Positions 11,601 to 25,239 of a stretch of 64,000 nt of DNA are shown piece after piece. The stretch comes from Pithys albifrons albifrons (Eukaryota; Chordata; Aves; Passeriformes; Thamnophilidae). The position numbers and the translations under genes are program-made. The notes beneath the pieces were generated by a model, which made no database searches, had not been told where the DNA came from, and saw only the letters and a program-made list of their open reading frames with translations. The DNA lies in NCBI RefSeq assembly GCF_047495875.1, contig NC_092467.1, positions 24,757,066 to 24,821,065 on the forward strand. The letters are read 5' to 3'. How positions within the stretch are numbered: position 1 is the stretch's first letter; each line of letters starts with the position of its first letter.

Positions 11601-14600
11601 TTGGCAGATGAAGTAGAGATTTTATTTAAAAAGTTGTAGTTTGCTAATGCTGTCTTGTCTGAAACCACTAAGGGTAAGTGCCAACACATGCAAACACCTG
11701 CTCTGCTCACATGTGTGAAACGCCACACACCACTGCTTGAAAAATTCACTGACATGAACGATGCATCGCCCAGCTCCAGCATTAGCTGTGGATCATATCC
11801 ATCGTTGGCCAAAACTGTATTCTGAATGCTTATAATGTTTGTATTCCACATAAGTACCCTGTAGAAAGTGTTAATTATTTTCAGATCTGAGAAATAATTT
11901 AGTAGATTAAAAGAGTTTGCCAGTGGGAAAATATTTTTAGAATAACAGCAATGTTAGGAACTGTTTTCAACTCTATAATTAGTAGCATTGTTTAAATAGC
12001 TGAAATAAGAACAAATTTTTTTTTCTGCTTTCAAATACATAATATATTCCATTATATTGGCTCGAAATTTTAGTACCCTTAAAAACAAATGTTAGAGCCT
12101 AGCAAAAAAAATCAGTAATTCAATGTAAAAAAACCAAAACCTGTTTAAGACCTGCCACAAAATTTCAAACAGTCTGTCTAACACATACTGTTTAACCTGT
12201 GTCTTCAATTCTATAATCCAGAAATTATGCTTCACCTGAACTTCCTCTAATACAATTAGCGTGGTGTGTTTACTGAAACATAATGCCTTTACAGAATAAT
12301 GTTTTCTGCTGCAAAGCATATCTAATCTCTTCACGCAAGCCACTCTACGGCAAATGATTTTATAATATGCAGAACATTTTTTATGTTGTTTATGTTCTCA
12401 AGTTTATGAGGTCTAATTGATTGTAAGCTGTTCTTTAAGTACTTAAAGATGTTTTTATAATCCTATTAATTTTTCTTGTCTTTGGGATTTTTTTCAGACT
12501 TGTTAAATATTTGTTCATGCAATGGCTGAAACATGAGAGTGCTGGAGGAGAATTTAGCAAATTATCGTGTTTGTATTCAAGACCTTTATGAAGGATATGT
12601 TGGTTTATTGTCTTACTTGAGGTGCAGCAGGCCCCTAAATTCCCCCTGATCACCGTGTACATGGGACTGGGACTTGCGCTGTTGGTTTTATTTAGTTATT
12701 CTCTCCTCTTGTACACAATGAAAACGTAAGCACATCTCAGTGTAAATGTCACCCTTCTGGATATCAGAGCTTTTTCAGCAGCTGCTGTGCTGTGCAGGAG
12801 CTTTTGGGAGGTCTTAAACAACCCTCATGAGAAGACAGATATATATAAAAGGGATGTGAAACACATTTCTGTCTCTGCAAATCTTTCTGAGCTTTGAAAG
12901 ATACCTGTGTTTCCCAAGCCTCCACAATTTTACACAGAGGAAAAAAGCAGGGACACCCACTGAACAGCACCCAGCAGTTCTGTGCTCAGGGTGCCATGAC
13001 AGAACCATCACCAGCCCTTGGTGCCACCTGACAAAGTGCCTGGTGCTCTTGGGCAGCCCCCAAACACAGTTATTGCACTCCTCACTCTCAGGTGGGAGCC
13101 CTCTTCTCCATCAAGGGTGGTCTTGAAGAGCATGTATCCCTGTGGACAGTTTTGTGTTCAGTAAAATGGCTCTTTTCCTCCGAAAAACAGCCACAGCATT
13201 TTGACAACAAATCAAGGCTCAGAAAGAAACCAGGAGGAAAAATCAAAAGATACATGTGTCCCCCCTGACCTTGCCTAGGGCAGCAGGCTCACCATCGTGG
13301 CTGAATGTGAGACTTGGAATCCTACATGGATGAAACCTGGAGGGAACCATCTGAATGACTGCTGGGAGAGGCAGGACAATTCTTGTCCCTCTGGGTTTCC
13401 TCCAGCATCATTCAATCCAGCTTGGGGAGCTGAACTGCTCTAGGGAGATGAGGCTGCACAGGAAGAATTTCACTGTGGTGTTTGCCCATTAGGGGGGGAA
13501 TACCCTATAATATTCACTTCTTACTTTTAGGGATCTTCATTTTCTAAAAACTACATATCAGAAATTAATCACACAGTGAGACATCTCCATGTAGTGCCTG
13601 AGGACCATTGCAGCACAGAATTTTTGGCCAGTTACCTTACCTTTCTGTGCCTCCATCCCCCAGCCAAAGTGTGCAGGAACATGCTGCCTTCCCCACAAAA
13701 CCTCTCTGAGCTGGGGATGGCTCCTTGTTCTGGCCCTGAAGTGTGAATTAACCCAGCAGACTCTTCCACACCATGGCAACTGAACATAGTTCACCCAAAA
13801 ACCAGCACATCAGTCTTGCTGATTGCACATGCCTTCTTCTGGAAACACACATCTCAGTAAAGGATTAATGACAGCCAGAATCCCATTAAGAAAGAAACAC
13901 AAGTTCCCCAGCTTACTTAATATCAGGTTTCTTGCACCTGGGTCACTGAAGTAGGACATAACCTGCAGAATATAAAATGTCCTGTTATTGCCTTTGCCAC
14001 TGACATGCTCAGAGAGGTGTTGTGAAGAACAGACATTTATAATCCAGCCTGTCTCAGACATGCTAAGGCACGCACAGACCTGAAGGTTGTACATAACATT
14101 TGCAGCAAGGTTGCTGGTATGTTCTCCCTAGGATTTAGTAGCTCATGTTTCAGATGAAGATGCAGAAACATGGATTTTTTTCTTGATAAATCCCACAAAA
14201 AGAATGAATATTTTGTTGGGCAACACCATAAGAACCTTGCACTTGAAGGTCTCAGCTGGTTGAAACATTGAAAACACCAATGCTAAGAAAGATGTGAGCA
14301 GGAAAGTGCATGTGCGTGGCAGTGACTGTGCACTGCTTTCATACCCAAACAAATAAGGGGCTCAAGATGTGCTAAAGGACATCTGTCTAGAAAAGTTTAA
14401 TGATTATGCCAATGTTTGTATATTGTAGAAAAGGAAAGTCATGTCCTGTCCTACCTACAGCAAACCCCTATGTGCCAGATAATCCTGTCTTGTATGGGGA
14501 TTTGTGTGCCTCTAACCTCAAAGCTATTTCAGACCAGACCAGACATTGCTGAAAATCTTCCCCAAAATGCAGCCTGAGTGGAAAACAAGGGAACAGCCTT

Positions 14601-15819
14601 CGAAGAGAGTTTCCCCTGTCTGCCTTCCTGAAGGACTTTACCTGGGACAAATTCCCCTTCAGAATACCTTAGTTTAGTATCACATGATTTTATGCCTTAT
14701 GTCTGATGTACTTACCATTCTATGGTTACACCAAGAAAAAGGCTAAATAATTATGGACAAAAAAGTCAATATGCTAATAGATAGCAGTCTATTTCCTTTT
14801 TGTTTCTCCTGAGATTAAAGAGTTTAATAACAGACTGAAAAACCAGAAGGTACATGCTGCCTTTTGTTTTATTTAAAAACAATTTTTTTGCTTAAAAAAA
14901 TTCTCAAATGTCACATTTTAATGAGTATCTATAAGTAGTTTTAACTCTTGCCTCCCAGAAATACAGGATAGACTCTTTTGACCTACACTGTAGAAAACCC
15001 ACAAAGATCACTGCACTTCCTAAGAAAAAAGGTGAGAACTAAATAAAAGTTAGGATTTCTGGAGAAGCATTTGCAGTGGGAACAGCTTCTTGCTTGAGTC
15101 AACAACTACACCCTGACTCAAGTGAATCTGGGTCTTGCTGTTTCAATACCTGACATGAATCCATACACCCACATGATCCATCCAGCCGCCCAGCAGGATC
15201 TGAGAATCAATTAAACATAATGTGCTTACTTTTTATCAAACCTCTATCTCTAGCAGTGCCTCCGACTGCATTCACTGGGACAGAGCAGCAACCTCAGTGT
15301 CCATGTCGTGCTAAGGTGCTCAGAAGACTCCTGCATGCAGCTGTAGGAAAATGGGTCAGGGATGCGGCACCCCTCTGAAGCCAAGCCACCACTGAAAACC
15401 ACCAGAAAAACATCCACAACCAATGCCATTTCTCCTTCACCAAGCTTTGTATTTGGTTCCTTCTGGGGTGAGAATTTTTTGAGAGAAGGATTTGTTATTA
15501 TTAGTGATAATTAAATAAACCATGCCCTTTTCTGCACCTGCCTTCCCCCAAATCTTTCTGTTTAGTTACCTGCTGCTTCAGGGATCCCACACTCGAACTG
15601 TGCTGATAACTTGGGGATGGGACCTTTCTTATTGAACAAGGTGGAGAAAGCAGCTTCCAGTGTCAGGAATTTCTTCCAGGCGTTCAGCATCTGTATTTAA
15701 ATTAAGAGGCTTAAAGCTCTCCTGAACTTTTCTAGGTTTTTAATTTTAGTTTAACTTCAGGAGCGAAGTTTTAAACCCAGAATATCATATCCGGAGTGCC
15801 ATCTACTGCATCTTCCAGG
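11601..15819. other. Intergenic DNA, no gene recognised
   Basis: Single-copy DNA. The longest frames (95 codons at 11564-11851 minus, 94 codons at 13810-14094 minus) show no recognisable domain. No repeat of a known family was identified. The AT-rich tract near 15480-15530, with ATTAGTGATAATTAAAT, is a possible small homeodomain-site cluster. Confidence 0.45.
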
Positions 15820-15989
15820 AACTGCCACGAAATCAAAGCTTGGAGAAGCACAGCTGGCGGGAGCAGTTGTCCTGGAATTCAGGATGAGGATATTCGTGCG
15901 TAAGTAGGAGTGGGAGAAGTTCGACTGTACGCTCAGGAACGCTGAAAATAGCGTTACTGGAGATTGGTTTTGTCAAAGGCCGTGCGTAA
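15820..15989. promoter_or_regulatory. CpG-retaining patch beside an LTR
   Basis: About ten CpGs occur within roughly 150 bp, for example in GCGGGAG, ATTCGTGCG, TTCGAC, TACGCTC, AACGCTG, AGCGTTA and CCGTGCG, although overall GC content is only moderate. The LTR begins immediately after it. I saw no primer-binding site at the LTR border, so this is probably host DNA. It could be a hypomethylated regulatory element or a recently inserted sequence that I cannot name. Confidence 0.3.
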
Positions 15990-16552
15990 TGTTGTGGATT
16001 AACCTCAGCAGGAAGCTCAGCCCCGCACAGCCACTTGCTCACTCACCTCCCAGTGAGATGGGGCAGAGAATTGGAAGGGTAGAAGTGAAGAAACTCATGT
16101 GTTGAGATAAAGACAGTTTAATAGCAAAAGTTGTGGCTGCAGATAAAGCAAAATAAGGCATTAATTTGCTACTTCCCATGGGCAGCAGGGCTCCATGACA
16201 CATAATGGTGACCGGGGAAGACAAATGTCATCACTCTGAACATTCCCTCTTTTCTGCTTCTTCCTCTAGCTTTTATTGCTGAGCACAACATTATACAGTC
16301 TGGGTTATCCCTGTGGTTAGTTGGGGTCAGCTGTACTGGCTGTGTCCCCTTCCAGCTCCTTGTGCACCCTCAGGCTCCTCTCTGGTGACACAGTATGAGA
16401 AGCAGAAAAGTCTTTGTCTCTGTGTAAGTCCTGCTCAGCAATAACTACAACATCCCTGAAATGTCCACAGCTTTGGTCACGAATCTACAGCATAGCACCA
16501 TATAAACTACTAGGAAGAAAATTAATTATATTAAAGAGACAAAACCAGCACA
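15990..16552 (-). mobile_element. Solo LTR of an avian endogenous retrovirus, minus orientation
   Basis: The stretch is bounded by TG and CA when read on the plus strand, and is the reverse complement of an LTR type common in songbirds. Read on the minus strand it has a 'ttaattttcttcctagtagt' block near its 5' end, a TATA-like AATAAAA word (plus 16272-16279), and an ATTAAA polyadenylation signal (plus 16117-16122) followed by 'ctgtctttatctcaa'. It ends with 'gaggttaatccacaaca'. It matches the plus-strand LTR at 59.4-60.0 kb block for block. No internal gag-pol-env sequence or primer-binding site adjoins it on either side, so it is a recombined solo LTR. A target-site duplication was not convincing, which suggests an old insertion. 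Confidence 0.85.
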
Positions 16553-16670
16553 GTTGAAAAGGAAAAAAAAAATTGTTCTTCTTTCAACTTAAAGTTAATG
16601 CAAATGAGTGCAAAACCAAAAAAAAAACATAAAAACAAACAAAAAAGCTATATTAAAAAAGCCTTTCATA
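16553..16670 (+). repeat. A-rich low-complexity tract
   Basis: Runs of 8-10 A, mixed with AAAAC-type units, follow directly after the LTR. It may be the decayed remnant of an older insertion tail. There is no coding potential. Confidence 0.6.
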
Positions 16671-17819
16671 GTACTGAAAGACAAAATAAAACATTAACTT
16701 GCCCTTCAACCTCAAGCTGTTTTATTACGATTTGACACACAAAATAATTATTAGATTATTCCTGTCGTTTGCACATGTCTCTGTGGAGAGCAGCCCCATT
16801 CAAAATCCCAGTGTTGGTGAAGTGAGATCATGGCCAAGGGGGAAGGCCAAGGATTCTCCAGCACTGCCATATCTGCCACTCAAGGCCACAGCTTTCCTGT
16901 CCTTGAGAGGTGGCCAGAGCACCACAGTGCCTCTGTCAGGATAACATCTTCATTGCCTCACATAGAGACCAGCTGTGTGACCCTTTGGAGCTCAGCTTTT
17001 AAACTGCAGAGCTCAAGTTTGTCATTTGGGTCAGGTATTGTGGTAGCCAGATCTCTTAGAGGTCTGGCCCTGGGTGATGCTCAGTGGGGCAGGGACTCTC
17101 TGGTGTGTTATGTTAGTAGGCAGCACAACCACATCTCAAGAAATATGATAATGACGGTGAGGGATTTACCCAATCTGATATTGCACACCTGCCCCAGCCG
17201 TAGGTGAGCTGCCAACCCTCAGCTTGCCAAGGTGCAGGGCAACCACAACTTCAGGGCAGGCAAATCCCAGCGGCAGGTGAAGAAATCTGAGGAATTGTTC
17301 ATACCAGCGAAGCGAGCTCCACCTGCTGCCCAAATCCCTGCGAGCAGTAGGCAGAGCCGCAGCCTTTTGCCTGTATCCTCTCCAAAAGCAAAATCGTGTT
17401 GACTGCAGAGCAAGACCCACTGCATCCCACAGCCTTTCTACAAAGAGGCTCCTGTGGCTTATTCCAAGCTTAATTCCTGGGTCAGACCATCATAACTGGG
17501 ATCCTACTGCCACCAGTATCCTCTGTCCCAATGCCTACTGCCCCCCGGCATCATCCTGGGGGAGCCGGGGGTACACAGCTCAGCCTGGACTGGGCAAAGC
17601 ATTCCCCAGGTTTTGGGCTGGTGAGGGGTCACAGCACACTGAAATCAGAGCATGCTGGGGTCACAGCACATCTGTCCACCTGCAGCAAAGTGAAATGTTT
17701 ACCCTGTCTACTTGTTGTTCCCAACCATAATTAATTACTGCAAAAGGGTGAATTGCCAGGCTTCTGAATGATTTCTTGCAGTCAGATGCAAGCAGATCAC
17801 ATGCCTGTGTAGCTGTGTG

Positions 17820-18030
17820 GGTCTCTGGCTTTGGATAAAGGATTGGTGTAATCCTTATAAATTCATTAGCATTTATCAGCTCCCTGTTTGTGGCTATCCC
17901 ACTCTGTCTCCCCCTTTCTTGCCCTTCTCCCTCCATGGAGAAAAGATTTATCACTGAATTAAAGCTGCAGAGCTCCTGGCCAATGAGCTGGGGAAAGAGG
18001 ATAATTCTATTACTTGTTAGAGCAGTTGAG
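17820..18030. promoter_or_regulatory. Possible conserved non-coding element
   Basis: Repeat-free sequence contains the words ATAAATTCATTAGC, TTTATCACTGAATTAAAG and GGCCAATGAGC (a CCAAT core). The texture resembles an enhancer. It underlies the middle of two long opposite-strand open frames, so purifying selection on DNA elements, or chance, could explain their openness. Confidence 0.25.
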
Positions 18031-18304
18031 GGGGAAGTTGTGTGCAATAACCACAGCTCAGAGGACAGGCTCCAGAAGTCCAAGCTTGTGAGTTGGCATA
18101 GGGGAAAAAATGGGGGGAAAAAAAGATGGAGTAGTGCCCAGGGCTGGGGTTTTCCTCGATGGATGTCCATAGCAAGGAGGCTCAGCAGCAAAGCCACGCA
18201 TGCTATTATTGCCATAAAACTAGCATCCCTCTGCACAGCCCCGATCTGCATTTTCCTATCAATTTTTAGCAGGGTGCTGAGAAAGACTATACTCCTGACA
18301 GGAA

Positions 18305-18350
18305 TGAAGCCTGCACTAAGGTGGGAAGAAGCATGCACTGAGGTGGAAAG
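18305..18350 (+). repeat. Imperfect tandem duplication, about 22-bp unit, two copies
   Basis: The unit 'gaagcctgcactaaggtggg' is followed directly by 'gaagcatgcactgaggtgga'. It is a small minisatellite-like duplication with a few mismatches and no evident function. Confidence 0.55.
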
Positions 18351-21039
18351 GATTGCCATGGCCAGACCTGTGTTCCTGCCCCTCCTCATCACTGGCACTA
18401 GCAAATACAGGACAGAGCAGAGAACTAATACAGCAGGAAAATAACATTTTTGAAGGAAAAAAAGATATCAGATGAGATTTTTTTGGCAGATCAGGTTTCT
18501 AGTATTGATGGAGAGAAGGGGTCAGCTATGACAGTGGAGGTAGGACCACCGTCATGGCAGTGGGATGGACTAAGGCCAGCTGGAAGTGACAGGCCACACA
18601 CCAACCCTCTGAGCTCAGCTTGGGCTAGATTAGAATGTCTGTCTCAGCTACTCTGTCATCAGCTGCTCACATTTTACTGCTAAGTTTGCAGGACAACTGT
18701 CACTTCTGCTTCTCCTGGGCTAATGCTGGTGACCAGAACCCATTTCCACTGGTCTTTACTTTTAACTGTGCTCTCAACAATAAGCAAATACTATTTGTAG
18801 ACAATAACTTCCCTAGGGAACAAAAGACACCACAGTGTTCTGACTGTTGCCAAATCATGAGCACAACCTGGCTCGTGCAACATTTGTATTTCCCCCAGTA
18901 TTGTGCAGTGCCAAAAATGCACACCCCAAACCACCAGTGAAGGCTTGATATGTAAATCTGAGTTGAACATTCCTGCTCTTCTTTTTTCAGTTGTATTTAT
19001 TACTAGTGGCACCTGCCATCTTCATCTGGTAGCACAGAAAATGAATACTGCCATGTTTCCTTGCACTCTGCAGAGGATTTGTATTTCCTACAGCCTTTCA
19101 TGCCCAGGATGCTGCATCAGGTCTTAGCCAAGGCTATACATTTCTCTGAGGGTCGCTGTTCAGCCCCAGAGCCTTTTCCACATGTGGGGCCGTCACACCT
19201 GACAACAGCAGCAAAGCTCTCTGGCTGCTCTCCTTGGGGTGTCAGAGTGTGTGCTGCTTTTTATCAAGGGTGGGAAGGATTCAAGGGATGAGGATGGGAT
19301 ATGGGAAATAAAAGACCTCCAGGATTGTTCTATGCGTCTAGAAAGTCCCAGATGTCCCCAGATCTGCATTGCTGTGGGCTAAATTGCCTCCAGAAATATT
19401 AATTGGGAAGCGTTTAGCTCTCAACTTAATGTATGAGGATTTTGAGGCATAACACTTGGTGCTTGGGCATCACTCACTGGAGGCTGTTTGCTGAGCTTAG
19501 GACTCACCTGGCTGATGGCAGCTCCCCACAGCCAGGGTCACCGACTCCTACTCTTGTGACCCAGGATATTTCCAAGCACACACTGGCCCATGCAAAACTT
19601 AAGAACAAAAATGCCTGTTCAGGATCTCTTCTGGTGTTTGCAAATTGTCAAGTGAGAGGCTTTGGTCTAAGGACTCTGCCATGCTCAGAGAGGTCAGTGT
19701 AATTGCAGGGTGATCTGGTCATCTACCTTCAGCAATTGTTGCTGAAAGGCTGAGGGTGTTTATTTCCCAAGGTCTTCTTTTGCAGATTTGGGTATAAATT
19801 TCCTTCCATTTATTTAAGTCTCCACTCATGTGTTGTGTTTGGGCTGTCAGCGGTTGCCTTGGACATTTAGGTCAATCACAGATATTATTTCTGTCTCTGG
19901 AGTTGGCAACTCTCATCCTGAACCTTCAGCTTTGTGCCTTGTCTATAAATAAAAACTACTCATGCTCAACACAGTGGGGAGAGGCAGTGACGAGCTCAAA
20001 GTGACCTTTCACAGGGAAGGGTGCTCATTTCAACAAATAGCTCAACCCCTCAAAGAATTATGAAGTCTTCTATTAAGCATCCCCATTGCTTTAATAAGGA
20101 AGCTTGGTGAGAATTAGGGAATAAAAATAGGCATTAGAGCTGTGGTGTAAGGCAACTTGTGTTTACAGCTGATCATTCATGGGCTGAACAAAGGTCAATG
20201 TGTGGGAAACTGGGAACAACTGGGGAACAAGGACAGGTAAAGGCAGAGCTTGAGGATGTAGAAACATTTGTGTTTGCTTTAGTCTTTTTAGTTGCTGGTT
20301 TAACATACAGCATTTTAACATTCCTGGAGGGAATGAGCTCCCAGAAGCAGCAATCTCAGTGATCCAAAGGCTTCAGGACCATAGATCAGGTCAGACAATA
20401 TTCTTATTGCTGACAAACACCAGTTTCCAGACCCAGTTTGATAACAGGCTACTGAGTTTTTTCCTCTGCAGGTAAGTATATTGACATTAAGAAAACCATA
20501 ACAAAAAGCTTTTAAATATAAGCCCTAAACAGTGGTGTCCTCTGGTGGATACTAGGTTGCTCAGCTGAGAGGTTTTTGGAGGCAGCCTTGTTGGCTGTAG
20601 AGGCAATAAATAGTGGTTAATTTGGGTGGTCATTGTTCTGCACCCAATTCTTCTCTAATGGCCTATGAATGCAGATCTGTGCACTGGTAAGTAGAAAAGG
20701 ATGTAAGTAGAGGAGGGTGTTGTTTTTCAAATTATTCTGGGTACAAAAAAATTTGAAGAATTGACTCGTAAAGGGAGATGGATAAAGCTTGCAAAACTGC
20801 TAAAATACACATCAGGCAGGCATCTTTTACTGTAAATTATTCCTACCCCAAAGCAGCAATGATTTTAAGCTCCAAGTCTTTGTTTAATCTCTTACTTCTT
20901 TAAGAGTGCGTGCATATTGTTTTGTCATTTATAGGAGTCATTTTGCAAAGGAAATCCAGGGTGTTTTCAACTGAGGGTTTACATTGCACATGATTGACTG
21001 AGCTGATTCCCTTCCAGACACTCTCACATATCTCCCTGC

Positions 21040-21400
21040 TGCATGTGTTAGAGCTGAGCACTTTTTATTTCCTTGCAAGGGAAATGAGCTCTGACGAATG
21101 AGAATGAGATGAATATCACATTATTTGGGAGAAAAGGGCAGGGGCCGAAAAGAAGGTATTTCTCTGGGTTTGCCTGGGTCTGTCTCTTCCCACCTTTTTT
21201 TACACCCCCATGCTCTAATATTTCTTTTCTACATTTAAATAATATTCCAGACACCTGATGATTATTATATTAAAATATTATTAATTGCAATACTCAAAAC
21301 AACTGACAACCCCTGCCTTTAAATTTTCAATCTCAGTAGTGAATTATGGGCTAAATTTTGGCAGGGGGATCCTGAGAGGCTGCTGTGGCTGGAGGGATTA
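21040..21400. promoter_or_regulatory. Possible conserved non-coding element
   Basis: Repeat-free AT-rich DNA includes a dense run of TATTAAAATATTATTAATTGC-like words around 21267-21290, flanked by balanced sequence. Homeodomain-type ATTA and TAAT cores cluster here. This is a texture-based call only. Confidence 0.22.
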
Positions 21401-24400
21401 TCAAGCATTCTCCATCTCAGCATTCCTCCTGCTCCCTGAGCATTGTCCCTGGCTCAGACAAGCCCACTGCAGGATCTGGTCTGCTATGCTGCTCAGCACG
21501 GACCAACTCCCCCCATCCTCCTCAGAAAGGCATAGATTTTCCTATTAGCTGCAGTTCCTACTCATTGATAAATCCATCAGTGTGAGCTGTGGCTCTTTCT
21601 AACTGGTTTGAGTGTTTCCCCCTAATTAGTCCATATTTTACCATTATTGTGGATAAAAGACAGGGACATGTTGCAGTCATCCTAGAAATCATCTTTTGTC
21701 CAGATGGCCCACAAAGTACATTCTAAACTTCATTAACAGATTGCAACAATTAATTAACTGACACAGAAATCACTTGGCTCACCACCGGAGGCAGCTGCCA
21801 CCAGGAGAGAGGGCAGCCAGGGAAGGACCTGCCAAAAGTCATCTCGAGCTGCTGGCCAGGGAAGGGATCAGGGTCAGAAACACCAGACATTGTTACTGTT
21901 TCTCGAAAATTTTAATTAAGTTTTTTTGTTCATTTGGTTTTGTTGGGTTTTTTATTCAAATTTGAAAATCTGATTTTTGAGGGAAATGCTGGCTGTTTGT
22001 GCGAAAGATTTACCTTTGTCTGTCCCAAACTGGGAACCATGTGGCTTGAAATAGATCTGCCCTTCAATCCTTGCCAACGTGAGGGAGCAGTTCTCTCATG
22101 GCCTTGAGTGTATCTTTAGCTGTGTGAAGTTGCATCTCTTTTTTATACTCCAAAGTAAGCAGATTATAAAACACTTTTTTTCTCAGTCTAAAACTCAGTA
22201 CCTATTGATAAATCTGTAATGAATTTGTACTCCAGGCTATTAATGGCTGTGCAGATGTTTAGCCATAGGATTTCAGTATAGATGGAGATCAATAAATGTT
22301 GAGATTAAATTATCCAACTGTTTCAAAACCCAAATAATCACTGCTTGAGCTTGTTTAGTTTGGGCTGAGGACAAAAGTCAATTCCTTCCCTGTGGACATT
22401 TCTATAAAATATAGTTGACATAAGAAATGATGAGACTCTGGAAAACTAGACTGAGCCATAAATATTCATCTCTGCAGTGGATCCGAGAAAAATAATTTAA
22501 CTTTTTTAATGCCCAGCTCTCATAGTGCTTAACAAACTCTGTATTCTTGGCAATCCTCAGATGTTTAACAATTCAGAGCCCCTAATCCATAACTTGGGAG
22601 GGAAAAATGAAGATTTGGTTCAAATAAAACCCTGGCTGATGGAGTTAGAAGAGCTTCACTGTGGTATTTGCAATCAGCTAAAAAGAACAGAAAAGGGTGG
22701 AGAAGAGTGTTCCAGTCTGTAGGTATCTACAGCTACTCCAGATAATCTTTCCTATCATTTTTTCCTGCTTGTAAGTTACTGCTTCCTAGGACAAGCATCC
22801 ACTACAAGCACTTGCAAGCCTCTGACAGCAGTTTCCACCTCTCCCTCATCTGGGCCCTCCCTGGCTCCTTTCAGCCCATGGAACCATGGCAGACCCTCTT
22901 CTGCTGCTTAAACATACTGTGCTCAGGGCCAGGGGAAACCTTTCCTTGCCAGACACAGTTGCAAAGGCACATAACATCCATTTACCTGCTGCAAGTGCCT
23001 AGTCTGCTGCAGCATCTAATGAGAGTCCTTGTCATCTATCTCCTTACTGTCTAGAACAGAAATTTTGCTCTAAGAATGAGCCCTGGAGCAGCCCAGTAAC
23101 TGGGGACCAGCAACGCTAAACTCAGTGTATTCCTATGCAGGGGCACAACATGGTTTTTAACCTGAACAGGGCAAACATTCACTCAGGGGATCTGCTCTGT
23201 GTGCTCGGTGGGTAACATCCTACAGCACCCCAAGCAGATTCAAGATTCAAATGTCTCCTTCCCCTAGAAATGCTGCTTCTTTCCCATGTGGTCCCACATC
23301 CTGCCCCTCGCAGGGATAATGCAACACGGGGCGGAGTCTCTCTGCTGAACTCTCCTTTGGTTTTCGCGGTACCTTTTCCCTTCATTTCTTGCTGGTAAAG
23401 AGCTCTGTTGTTGTTATAGCAACCTCAGTGCAGTTAAGTCTCTAGAGGGAAGGTTTATAGGGAGAGACAATATATTTTATTAGACCAGCTGATAATGCTG
23501 AAAGAGAAACATAAAAAAAAACAAGGGAGAGAGCAGCTCTCTGGCTCCCAAGCTCATCACAGGTCCCCAGAGGTGTGGGTAGAGGGGGAAAAAGCAGGTA
23601 CAGAGAAGGAGGTGACACACAGGGACTTCTTATGGCAGAGGCAGACCTGGTGCAGGCTTGGTCAAGCTGGCTGGACAGCAGCCTGACAACACGGGAGTTG
23701 CAAGGGTGCTAATCTGGTTTTACCTGGTGTAAAGCAGTGACTCAGTGGGAAACAAGACTCATTTTCAATGTTGTGTCTTCCTGACAAACACTAGTACCAT
23801 GCTGGTTTGCCTTCACTGCCCCAGTACCTTCACTGCATCTCCCAGGCACTGGTGGTTGCAATTGCTGCTGCAGGAACCACTGCATCTAGTGTCAAAATAA
23901 CTCCAGCTTCTCTGATTCTCCATGCATCTGCTTTTAACCACTGATGAAGCTATTCATAGCAAACCTTGGCAGCATCCACCCTAAATGCTCCTCTTGGTGT
24001 ACACTCCCCACCTGATGTATCAAAGGCAGCAGAAAACACTTCAAGGACCTAATCAGCAAGATAGTTCCTAGGTCAGCTTCTGGTCTAATCCCCAGGCCTA
24101 ATTCCAACCCCTCAGCTGAGCCTGCTGCTCTTGGCATTTCTTCCAGTGCATCTCCAGTAGCATCGAGCAGCTCCTTGCTCAGATCTCACCTGATCTGCTC
24201 TGCTCACTCAGGATCTGATCTCTGGCATCCATCAAAGACAAGCCACTGCTTTAAGGTGCCTCATCCCTCAAGCAGGCAGCGCTCCTGATGTTGGTACATC
24301 CTCATCTATCAGTCTGGATAAAACCCACCTTCTATACAGCTGAATGGGATCAACTTCATATGCTGACTGCTGGAAATTCTGTCATTCAGACTGTCAGTTT

Positions 24401-24920
24401 TCAGTTAAATTTATGGCTTGATGATAATTTTATGTAAATAATGAACTCAGGGCAAAAAACTTTGCAGACAGCAATGTAAAAGCTTTTTTCTTTCTGTCTG
24501 GTGATTCTAATCTTCAATATTGCTGAACTGGTAAGTCACCTTCCATTTTGCACATTCTGTTCTGTTAACGAGGCCCTTGTAACCTACTGAACAGAAAAGC
24601 AGATCAGGTAATAACTCACAGCCTGTCTGCTGAAGAAAACACAAGCACTTAAAAGGAATGTAAATTAAGTCAGCATTAAGCAGGTGGCTCTGTGGAAGGA
24701 TGGGCTTGCAAGTGGCCCAACATAATGATGTAGGATGGAGTTAGCTCCCCTGAGCCAAAACCAAGAAGAGAAGAAAGGTCTGTGGTGGCTGATTTGTTCT
24801 TTGTAAGAAGAAGGGAAGTTGCACAACATTAGATAAGGTAATGCAAGGCTTCCTTTATTTTAATAACTGCAGAAAATTTTGTTTTGACATGTTTGATGAC
24901 CACAGATGGTCAGGGATGTT

Positions 24921-25002
24921 CCGGGGTTGGATGGGGCTTTGAGCAACCTGGTGTAGTGTAAAGTGTCCAAGATCCTTAAGGTCTCTTGGCACCATAAACC
25001 CC
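24921..25002 (+). mobile_element. CR1 LINE fragment, internally deleted
   Basis: The words 'gttggatggggctttgagca' and 'acctggtgtagtgtaaagtg' followed by 'gatccttaaggtctcttgg' reproduce the CR1 3' region in order, plus orientation. About 30-40 bp are missing between 'gtgtcc' and 'aagatcc' compared with the copy at 9.3 kb. The terminal ATTCTATG tail is lost. It is an old, decayed copy. Confidence 0.8.
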
Positions 25003-25239
25003 ATTTCAGGTTGAAGAGGCAACAGGCTTGCCTATGTGACATGCAACAGTTATAGGCTCAGTCTTTTGTAGACAGTGAAGTGCTTTTTAAAGCATGAAGG
25101 ACTTTCACCTTAATCAGGGAAAGGTATTGAAGGGATCCCACGGAGGGATGATGGGATGTATCCTCAGTGGGAAGGTTGCAGTATTTCAGCCTTGCATTTT
25201 CTTGTCCTGAGTGCTGCTGCATGCAGGCTGTATGGTGCT

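Larger units (their letters stand above)
16671..24920. other. Intergenic DNA, no gene recognised
   Basis: Long gene-free stretch. The largest open frames are 247 codons (17661-18404 minus) and 184 codons (17890-18444 plus), and these two overlap on opposite strands. Neither shows a domain, a plausible signal sequence or a known family. They are treated as chance openings (see rejected items). No repeat of a known family was recognised, apart from the entries listed separately. Confidence 0.45.

Noticed and set aside
17661..18404. 247-codon minus-strand open frame overlapping a 184-codon plus-strand frame (17890-18444)
   Set aside because: No recognisable domain, family or splice borders. Composition is not protein-like, and openness on both strands suggests chance. 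Cross-species reading-frame conservation would be needed to revive it.
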